A stretch of 41,059 bases of DNA from H111-94 sp034436045 (GTDB lineage: Bacteria > Chloroflexota > Ktedonobacteria > Ktedonobacterales > Ktedonobacteraceae), in NCBI GenBank assembly GCA_034436045.1, contig DAOTVZ010000019.1, positions 1 to 41,059 of the forward strand, written 5' to 3'. Both the position numbers and the translations under genes were made by a program. Under the pieces are notes generated by a model. It made no database searches, was not told the DNA's origin, and worked only from the letters and a program-made list of their open reading frames with translations. Positions 35,414-41,059 of this stretch are shown here, piece by piece (positions within the stretch are counted from its first letter, which is position 1; every line of letters starts with the position of its first letter).

Positions 35414-35443
35414 GCTCCCGACTGAGTGAAGACAGTCGGGAGC
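35414..35443. terminator. Strong GC-rich hairpin between convergent genes
   Basis: GCTCCCGACTG (35414-35424) and CAGTCGGGAGC (35433-35443) form a perfect 11-bp stem with an 8-base loop. It ends 9 bases before the stop of the minus-strand gene and can serve both directions. Confidence 0.65.
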
Positions 35444-35452
35444 TTCGCATCC

Positions 35453-35932
35453 TTACTGGAGACCAGAAGTGGTGGGGATAAAGAAGGTATTCCCATTGCT
35501 ACAACCGGTGATATGCAAACCATCCGATTGCATAGCCATATCAGTACAGGTCGAGACAACCGGCTTTGCCTTCAGCTTCACAACCACGTTATAATTCTGG
35601 GCGCTGTCAGTGATCGTGCAAGCGTTGCCTTGTTTCGCCAGAGTGAACGTGTGCTGCACACCTGCATCAACACCCATGAACGTCAAGTGCATTGTTGCCG
35701 CCTGGCATTGCTGGTATGCTTGCCAGAAACAATTTGCTACCTGCGATGGCGAAGTATTTTGCACGCCGAACGCTGGACTGCCGGTACCGTGCATAATCAC
35801 TGTACCACATGCCTTTGGCGCTGTTTGTGCCGTCGCACTATTGCTATGCACAAGTACCAGGCCAGCCACAATCAGGATGGCCACCAGAACAACGCCTCCA
35901 ATCACCAGTAAGCCGTTTTTCTTAGAAAACAT
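35453..35932 (-). CDS. Membrane-anchored extracytoplasmic protein of unknown function
   Basis: 159 residues from ATG 35932, which has GAGGAG nine bases upstream; the ATG at 35992 has no such site. One membrane helix (GLLVIGGVVLVAILIVAGLVLV) follows a short basic head, so the rest lies outside. The outer domain has six cysteines (KACGTV, NCFWQAYQQC, NACTITD, STCTD, TGCSNG) and an SPAFG segment, and ends in TTSGLQ. I do not recognise the family; similar anchored Cys-containing proteins are frequent in Ktedonobacteria. It is transcribed convergently with the secreted HE-motif gene. Confidence 0.7.
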   Translation of the reverse strand: MFSKKNGLLVIGGVVLVAILIVAGLVLVHSNSATAQTAPKACGTVIMHGTGSPAFGVQNTSPSQVANCFWQAYQQCQAATMHLTFMGVDAGVQHTFTLAKQGNACTITDSAQNYNVVVKLKAKPVVSTCTDMAMQSDGLHITGCSNGNTFFIPTTSGLQ

Positions 35933-36068
35933 GTGTCTACTCCTCCTCGGTGAGAATGATGTGTCCCTACAGCTTTTGTACGTAGCTGTCAATCAGCCTG
36001 ATTAGTAGACGTATCGGTGTGCCAAAAGTTCCCACAGAGGATAGCTTTCTGGTCACTCGGTCTTTCGA

Positions 36069-36800
36069 TCACGAAAAGTATAAAGCGTTGACCAGATACC
36101 AACCGGTATGGGTATGCATGATAGCAGCAACGAGATGAAAAGCTCCCAGCAGAATATAGGTCGGGAAGAGAAAGAGGGGAAATTGTACGCCGCCAGATAG
36201 TTGTGCTAGAAACGGCAGAAAGAAGAACAGGAGGAAAATGAGCGCAAAACCAATAAATTTTATAAACCCTGTCGGTGCGTCTTCAGAACGCAAGGCATGA
36301 ATCACCTGATAGCCATCCAGCGGATAGAGCGGGATGAGATTGAAAAGCGCCAAGCTCATATTTACACACGCGAACACAAGAATAGCCTGTAGTATACGCT
36401 GTGCGACCAGCGTATCAAATCCCAGCAACAAAGGAGCCAGGAAATGCATACCAAACGCGACCAGCGCACCAATAATGAAACTGCTAAGCGGCCCCGCCAG
36501 CGCGATGAGCGCTCTATCTATGCGTGTCAATACCGGTGTTTGCTTGCCCTCAAGAACAATCTGGCGCGGTTTTCCCCAGCCTAAACCGACCGGAAACAGC
36601 GGTTGAAAGGCCAGCACGATACAGAATAGAGCGCCCAGCACCGCAAAGCGCGGCTGCCATTCCCATACCAGCAATCTACTTTTCCCTATGCGACGACGCT
36701 CTAAAGCAAAACGCATGAGTGTATGGCCAAGTTCATGCAACGCCATTGCCACCAGAAATGAACCTATAATCATTAAGGCCAGCATGCCATTAATTGTCAT
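36069..36800 (-). CDS. M50-family (site-2 protease-like) membrane metallopeptidase
   Basis: 243 residues from ATG 36800, with GAGGGAG ahead; ATG 36830 would add ten residues. It has five to six hydrophobic segments. HELGH in the first helix (residues 22-26) is the HExxH zinc site, and NLIPLYPLDGYQVIHAL carries the third ligand motif (NxxPxxxLDG). Both are intact, so it should cut substrates inside or at the membrane. It lacks a PDZ or CBS domain and is shorter than RseP, similar to minimal bacterial S2P homologues. No anti-sigma factor lies next to it, so the substrate is unknown. Confidence 0.88.
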   Translation of the reverse strand: MTINGMLALMIIGSFLVAMALHELGHTLMRFALERRRIGKSRLLVWEWQPRFAVLGALFCIVLAFQPLFPVGLGWGKPRQIVLEGKQTPVLTRIDRALIALAGPLSSFIIGALVAFGMHFLAPLLLGFDTLVAQRILQAILVFACVNMSLALFNLIPLYPLDGYQVIHALRSEDAPTGFIKFIGFALIFLLFFFLPFLAQLSGGVQFPLFLFPTYILLGAFHLVAAIMHTHTGWYLVNALYFS

Positions 36801-37045
36801 CTCGCTCTCCCTCTTTCCAACTGCGGGCAAATGCTCATCTTTACCACTTGTAGAGCATTATCCTCTATTGTAGGAGGTCCACAACGGATTGACAAGAAAA
36901 CTAGACCAGGCTGGGCAAAATATTTTTGTATAGGAGATAGGATAAACACAAGCGAGGCAAGTACGTAACAGAATGAACAAAAGGCAAGCATGAAACAGGA
37001 CAAGTGCGAGGCATGCCCTGTTTCATGCCTGCTTCGCCTACTGGC

Positions 37046-38047
37046 TTATTTCGCCAGTTCGGCCTTCTTCTCTTCTATATCAATGCCCATCAGGCGGGCC
37101 AGGTTGCCACCCAGAATCTTCTTCTTGGCCTGCTTCGTCAACTGCGGATAGCCATAGCCCGTCACCATGTCTTCGGGCAACTCGAAGTTCCAGAAGGCTT
37201 CCAGTGCCCAGCGCGGGTGCCAGATAGGTGTCTCACCGCCGTAGATAATTTTGTCCTCGCCGCACCAGAAGAGCAGTTTGCCCAGATTTTCCGCGAAGGC
37301 GCGGGGAGAACGCACGATAAAATTCAGCGTGGCGGCAATAGAGGCATACAGGTTGGGATAGCGCACCAGTTGCCAACAAACCTCGTCGATGAACGGTAGG
37401 CCGACATGGAAAATGATGAAATTCAGTTCGGGGAAACGAGCCGCCGCACCATCCATGTCCCATGCCTGCGTATGCTCAATCGGCTGCGGCCCCAACGGTA
37501 CTCCCTTATGCACACCGATAGTCGTCACCCCCAATTCCAGCGCCTTCTCAAAGACCGGGAAGGCCACGCGCGGGTCATCCATGCGCCAGGGGAACGGTTC
37601 GCCATAGTCGTAGCGCACGTTATAGAATTTGAAACCTTTCGCGCCGTATTCCTTAACCTGGCGCTCCATCAAATCCAACGCCTTCTTGCCCTCTAGTGGA
37701 TTGACAGTGCCCCAGAATACCGCGCGATCAGGATATTTTTGCGCCATCGCCGCGCACTTCTCCCACTGTGAGAGACCATCATAGAAGAGATCGGTGAGCG
37801 GCAGAGGTTGTGCAACGATCATATCGGTGCCAGATTCCTGAAAAACCATCTGCGCAATTTCATCCACTCCCCACTCGCGCAGGAACTCCTCCGGTTTCAG
37901 CAATCGCTCGGTGGGTGGTGTCAGTACCTGATGAAAGGCATAGAGGTGATCGATAAACATCTCGCCCGGCTTGCCGAAAGCGTTGCGCTTATCGAAGTTG
38001 AAAATATGACATACACCGTCAAAGACAAAGGCATCGTTGTCTAGCAT
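37046..38047 (-). CDS. Amidohydrolase-2 family TIM-barrel protein with altered metal site
   Basis: 333 residues. The fold and order of segments fit PF04909 amidohydrolases/decarboxylases: KGFKFYNVRYDYGE (strand with Lys), TTIGVHKGVPLG, NFIIFHVGLPFIDE with the histidine, and KIIYGGETPIWHPRW at the end. Two usual ligand positions differ. The N-terminal DxHxH reads DGVCH, so the first His is Val, and the GSDxP segment reads GGETP. The chemistry may be changed or lost, or a different metal arrangement used. GAGGAG lies eight bases before the ATG. It follows the DUF59 gene by 39 bases in the same direction, forming a two-gene operon. Confidence 0.82.
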   Translation of the reverse strand: MLDNDAFVFDGVCHIFNFDKRNAFGKPGEMFIDHLYAFHQVLTPPTERLLKPEEFLREWGVDEIAQMVFQESGTDMIVAQPLPLTDLFYDGLSQWEKCAAMAQKYPDRAVFWGTVNPLEGKKALDLMERQVKEYGAKGFKFYNVRYDYGEPFPWRMDDPRVAFPVFEKALELGVTTIGVHKGVPLGPQPIEHTQAWDMDGAAARFPELNFIIFHVGLPFIDEVCWQLVRYPNLYASIAATLNFIVRSPRAFAENLGKLLFWCGEDKIIYGGETPIWHPRWALEAFWNFELPEDMVTGYGYPQLTKQAKKKILGGNLARLMGIDIEEKKAELAK

Positions 38048-38086
38048 GGGATACTCCTCTCCTCACATCGTTGTCGTGGGATGAAC

Positions 38087-38488
38087 TTACAGTGACTGTT
38101 GTGCCGCTCGCGCCTCACGTTCGAGACGCTGCTGACGGAGCGGCAGCAGTTGCGCCATCGGCAGTGAGAGTTTGGCACGCGCGCTGGCCGACAGACGCTC
38201 CGGTGTCCAGGTGGTATGCCAGACAATCTCCGTCTCGACTTCGCCAACACCCTGTATGGCACGCACATGCTGGTCAATCATCTGCAACAGATGGGCCGAA
38301 AAGGGACACCAGCCGGACGTTAAGAGCAACTCAATACGCACATTGCCGTTCTCAGCGACCTTCACGTCCTGTATCAGACCCATCTCGACTACGTTCACCG
38401 CGCGTTCCTTGCAGCATGGATCGTAGCACGCCTGCAATACCTCAAGCACCTGTTCCTGCGTGACATGCCGTTTTTCATCTTGAGGCAA
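38087..38488 (-). CDS. DUF59 / MIP18-like (PaaD-type) iron-sulfur assembly protein
   Basis: 133 residues. EVLQACYDPCCKERAVNVVEMGLIQDVKVAENGNVRIELLL and SGWCPFSAHLLQMIDQHVRAIQGVGEVETEIVWHTTWTPERLS cover the complete DUF59 domain, including the conserved cysteine before the second helix. Family members help install Fe-S clusters in target enzymes. The neighbouring amidohydrolase could be such a client, which is inference from position only. The start is TTG 38488 with a perfect AGGAGG six bases upstream. The first Cys cluster (CYDPCC) is unusual, because most relatives read DPE there. Confidence 0.82.
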   Translation of the reverse strand: MPQDEKRHVTQEQVLEVLQACYDPCCKERAVNVVEMGLIQDVKVAENGNVRIELLLTSGWCPFSAHLLQMIDQHVRAIQGVGEVETEIVWHTTWTPERLSASARAKLSLPMAQLLPLRQQRLEREARAAQQSL

Positions 38489-38712
38489 GGGGAACCTCCT
38501 CTCTAAAAAAGCAGATCAATACGTGGGCAACAATCGTTGTACAGATACGAAGAGTCTGCAAAAAGTATAGATTTCAACTCGGCTCTCCACAAGAGGGGTA
38601 ATTTCAACAGGCGAAATGATGTTTACTTTACGCTCACCTCACACAAGCACAAATCATATCCAGACATACTTTGTCGTCGGGAGATAAACAGTGTAACAGC
38701 GATGTCTTCACC
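38489..38712. other. Divergent intergenic region, no gene seen
   Basis: Lies between the DUF59 gene (minus) and the permease gene (plus). It contains the ribosome binding site of the DUF59 gene and A/T-rich tracts. I find no coding frame; the recognisable signals begin at 38713. Confidence 0.4.
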
Positions 38713-38742
38713 TTGACAATTCTATAATTTTTGTAGTATACC
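38713..38742 (+). promoter_or_regulatory. Promoter of the PF03773 permease gene
   Basis: TTGACA (38713-38718) and TATACC (38737-38742) have an 18-bp spacer. The -10 box runs into the palindrome that follows, suggesting repression. Confidence 0.55.
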
Positions 38743-38762
38743 CATACCAGGGGGGTATGGGT
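38740..38762. promoter_or_regulatory. CsoR-like metal-responsive operator
   Basis: ACCCATACC (38740-38748), AGGGG, GGTATGGGT (38754-38762): a perfect 9-bp dyad with a G-tract centre. It resembles the ATACC...GGTAT palindromes bound by CsoR-type copper repressors. It overlaps the -10 box and start point. Confidence 0.55.
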
Positions 38763-38822
38763 CTGAGATAGTATACTCTGCAAATAAGCCGTGCCTACTG
38801 TATACTTAGGAAAGGATACACG

Positions 38823-40022
38823 ATGAATATTCTCAACAGCATAGGTCAGGCATTATTTACCGCCTTCAGCATGTTTTGGGAGATACTGTGGCCATTGATC
38901 CTCGGTTTCACGCTCTCAGCTATCGTCCAGGCGGTGGTATCGCATAAAACGATGGCAAAAACGTTGGGTGGAGATGGACTAAAATCAATTACCCTGGCAA
39001 CGCTTTTCGGTATCGCTTCCAGTTCTTGCTCGTATGCAGCAGTAGCACTGGCCCGCTCTATTTTCCAGAAAGGGGCCAGTTTTACTGCCGCGATGGTTTT
39101 TGAGCTAGCTTCTACAAATCTGGTAATCGAGCTTGGCATCATCCTTCTCGTCCTGATGGGCTGGCAGTTCACTCTGGCCGAATATCTGGGCGGCTTACTC
39201 ATGGTCATCTTTATTGCGCTGATCTTCCGGCTCACGCTCACACCCCGCCTGGTGCAGCGCGCAAAGGAGCAGGCGGAGAAGGGCGCATCAGGCCGAATGG
39301 AAGGTCATGCCGCGATGGACATGAGCGTAGAGGGCGATTCTTTCTGGCAAAAGCTCTTTAGCAGCAAGGGCTTTACTGCCGTCAGCCACTATTTCGTGAT
39401 GGATTGGGCCTCGGTCTGGGTCGATATTGTGTCAGGGCTGCTGATCGCGGGCGCGCTGGCGGCCTGGGTACCTGAATCGTTCTGGCGCACCTTTTTCCTC
39501 ACCAACGATCCCACGCTGGCAAAAATCGAGGGGCCATTAGTGGGGCCGCTGGTCGCTCTTATTAGTTTTGTTTGCTCGGTCGGCAATGTGCCGCTGGCGG
39601 CGGTGCTATGGCGCGGCGGCATCAGCTTCGGCGGCGTCGTCAGCTTCATCTTCGCCGATCTGATTATTATTCCCATTCTGGACATCTATCGCAAATACTA
39701 TAGCTGGAAAGTAATGGCCTATATCCTGGTCACTTTCTACATCACAATGGCCGCCGCCGGTTACGTGATCGAGTTTCTCTTTGAGGCGCTGGGCATCATC
39801 CCTCAGAACCGCAGCGTGGTAGCCATCACCGAAGGCATCCACTGGAACTACACCACAATCCTGAACATCATCTTCCTCGTACTGGCTGCGACTCTGCTTA
39901 TCCGCTTTATTCGCACCGGCGGTCTACCCATGCTAAAAATGATGAATAAGCCTGTGGGAGAGATGCACGATATGCATAACATGGAACATCATAATATGGA
40001 AGGGATGCATGACATGCACTAA
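38823..40022 (+). CDS. PF03773 (ArsP/DUF318) permease with Met/His-rich tail
   Basis: 399 residues, eight or more membrane segments. FGIASSSCSYAAVALARSIFQKGAS and LISFVCSVGNVPLAAVLWRGGISFGGV are the two related Cys-containing half-repeats of UPF0718/ArsP permeases. The final residues read MHDMHNMEHHNMEGMHDMH, a cytoplasmic or external tail able to bind Cu(I) or Ag(I) through Met and His. A shorter GHAAMDMS segment lies in the central loop. Together with the CsoR-like site in the promoter, this points to copper or another soft metal rather than arsenicals. AAAGGA lies before the ATG. Transport direction is unproven. Confidence 0.87.
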   Translation: MNILNSIGQALFTAFSMFWEILWPLILGFTLSAIVQAVVSHKTMAKTLGGDGLKSITLATLFGIASSSCSYAAVALARSIFQKGASFTAAMVFELASTNLVIELGIILLVLMGWQFTLAEYLGGLLMVIFIALIFRLTLTPRLVQRAKEQAEKGASGRMEGHAAMDMSVEGDSFWQKLFSSKGFTAVSHYFVMDWASVWVDIVSGLLIAGALAAWVPESFWRTFFLTNDPTLAKIEGPLVGPLVALISFVCSVGNVPLAAVLWRGGISFGGVVSFIFADLIIIPILDIYRKYYSWKVMAYILVTFYITMAAAGYVIEFLFEALGIIPQNRSVVAITEGIHWNYTTILNIIFLVLAATLLIRFIRTGGLPMLKMMNKPVGEMHDMHNMEHHNMEGMHDMH

Positions 40023-40205
40023 TTCTCTTCCAGAGGTTCCCTCCTGCTCGTCCGTAACCTCCCTTAATGTTCCCTCGGAGGTGCAAGGCCGATATTCGCT
40101 CACGTTATTAAAGACTGGCCCTTCCAACTTTCTGATGAAACTAACGTATACCCTTATGAAAGGAAGAAAGAAATCTCCGGCAACTATCGAAAGAGAGGTG
40201 TTTCT

Positions 40206-40493
40206 ATGTTGTGGGGATATGCCTGGGGATGGCCAATGATGCTGATGATGACACTTGGCTCACTCCTGTGGATTGCACTGCTCGCTCTGCTTGTCTGGGC
40301 CCTCGTGCGTTGGCTCAACAACCGAAACGGTTTCATGCCGATGCAACAGTCAACACTCTCGGCAATGGAGATTCTTCGTCAGCGCTATGCGCGTGGCGAG
40401 ATCGACGATGCGACTTTTGAACGCATGAAGGCACAACTGGGGGAAAGTGAACCAGCCGCCAGGCCGTATCAAGCCCCCCAGGAAAAGCCTTGA
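40206..40493 (+). CDS. Small SHOCT-domain membrane protein
   Basis: 95 residues. A Trp/Met-rich membrane helix (WPMMLMMTLGSLLWIALLALLVWALVRWL) is followed by a C-terminal SHOCT motif, SAMEILRQRYARGEIDDATFERMKAQL, a short oligomerisation helix often at the end of membrane proteins. Such peptides are frequently found next to copper and other metal transport genes, and here the gene comes 183 bases after the Met/His-tailed permease. GAGAGGTG lies eight bases before the ATG. Role unknown. Gene boundaries are convincing. Confidence 0.85.
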   Translation: MLWGYAWGWPMMLMMTLGSLLWIALLALLVWALVRWLNNRNGFMPMQQSTLSAMEILRQRYARGEIDDATFERMKAQLGESEPAARPYQAPQEKP

Positions 40494-40511
40494 AGTGACT
40501 GTAATAAAAAA

Positions 40512-41057
40512 TCAGGAATACACGGAGGCGGCGCGTAGCTCGGCACGGGCATGATTGGCGGCGCGTGTCACCTGGGTGACGAGCCATTCGCTACGTTTCA
40601 TTAAGAGGTTAGGCGTAAATGAGATAGCGAGAGCCGCTACAGCCTGCCCACGCGGAGCAAAGATAGGGGCTGCGATGCAACACGTGTTGGGCAGAAACTC
40701 CTCGCGGTCAACGCTATAGCCCTGACGCACTATGTCGTTCAATTCATCAATAAAGCGCGAACGCTGGACGATGGTATTGGGGCCAAGCGGTGTTAGAGGA
40801 TGTGATAACAGGTATTGTTCAACAATCATCGGGTCGCTATAGGCCAGCAGCACTTTGCCGAGCGCGTGTGAGTGAGCCTGACCACGATAACCCACGTAGA
40901 GTTGCGTGATCTTCTGCGCATTGGGGGGTTCAACAATCGACTGTAGCACAATCTCGCCATAGCGCCAGCAGGCCATATACGACGGTTCTTGCGTCTGCTC
41001 GGTTAAGCGATACAGGAGGGGACGAAGATGATTAACCAGTGAGACAGAGGTAAAGAG
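40512..41057 (-). CDS. IclR-family regulator, effector domain (5' end outside window)
   Basis: About 181 C-terminal residues; the frame is open to the window edge, so the N-terminal winged helix lies beyond it. Effector-domain landmarks: SLVNHLRPLLYRLTEQTQEPSYMACW, the GYRGQAHSHALGKVLLAY segment, RQGYSVDREEFLPNTCCIAAPIFAPRGQAVAALAISF and the final helix with ELRAA. IclR proteins bind an organic acid or similar effector and repress or activate catabolic genes; the target is outside the window. The ATG at 40976 is internal. The gene is convergent with the SHOCT gene, 18 bases apart. Confidence 0.88.
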   Translation of the reverse strand, partial: LFTSVSLVNHLRPLLYRLTEQTQEPSYMACWRYGEIVLQSIVEPPNAQKITQLYVGYRGQAHSHALGKVLLAYSDPMIVEQYLLSHPLTPLGPNTIVQRSRFIDELNDIVRQGYSVDREEFLPNTCCIAAPIFAPRGQAVAALAISFTPNLLMKRSEWLVTQVTRAANHARAELRAASVYS

Positions 41058-41059
41058 GG

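Noticed and set aside
40134..40239. Short frame MKLTYTLMKGRKK ahead of the SHOCT gene
   Set aside because: It overlaps the SHOCT gene start in another frame, is mostly basic low-complexity sequence and lacks a ribosome binding site.
1..41059. CRISPR arrays, insertion sequences with transposase, rRNA, prophage genes
   Set aside because: No regularly spaced identical repeats, no transposase or integrase motifs, no rRNA-like stretches and no phage structural genes were seen.

Overview
The window most likely comes from a chromosome of a filamentous, spore-forming member of the Chloroflexota (Ktedonobacteria-like). This is an inference from moderately GC-rich genes, a bacterial family B DNA polymerase, a VKOR plus DUF929 redox pair, XRE/GAF regulators and a large hybrid PKS-NRPS locus. 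No rRNA is present to prove it.

Left flank (1-17300): the 3' end of an FAD-linked sugar-lactone oxidase overlaps an APC amino acid permease. Next come a VKOR/DUF929 disulfide-forming pair, and on the minus strand a sugar ABC transporter operon (substrate-binding lipoprotein, permease, ATPase) led by a LacI-family regulator. The regulator's promoter carries two identical 14-bp palindromes. Further right are a small two-TM protein, a YeiW-like cysteine-cluster protein, an HTH-GAF regulator, a C-terminal scrap of an FAD oxidoreductase, an amidase, an MFS exporter with three tandem operator-like sites, and DNA polymerase B. A tRNA-like sequence lies between polB and the biosynthetic locus.

Centre (17143-33630): a minus-strand lipopeptide-type assembly line, transcribed from about 33600 towards 17143 with mostly overlapping or nearly abutting genes. 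The order is FAAL-ACP-KS-AT-DH(N half) // LLM monooxygenase-DH(C half)-KR-ACP // C-A-PCP-KASIII-KASIII(dead) // type II thioesterase // Sfp-type phosphopantetheinyl transferase // a decayed alpha/beta hydrolase. Inferred logic: a fatty acid is adenylated and loaded, extended once with malonyl-CoA, oxidised by the flavin monooxygenase, possibly reduced and dehydrated, then joined to an amino acid (the adenylation code reads as serine). It may be released or modified by a fused tandem FabH-like pair in which only the first copy keeps its catalytic triad. Three oddities stand out. The dehydratase is divided at its hot-dog junction, with the His half on one protein and the Asp half on the next behind a complete luciferase-like domain. 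An in-frame amber codon cuts the AT domain. The last gene of the operon is an internally deleted relic. The locus is therefore either a novel architecture in use or one beginning to decay.

Right flank (33631-41059): an AT-rich regulatory desert with palindromes, a secreted HE-motif protein, an anchored extracytoplasmic protein, a site-2-protease-like M50 peptidase, and a DUF59-amidohydrolase pair. Then come a PF03773-type permease with a Met/His-rich tail behind a CsoR-like palindrome, a SHOCT-domain membrane peptide, and the C-terminal part of an IclR regulator cut by the window edge.
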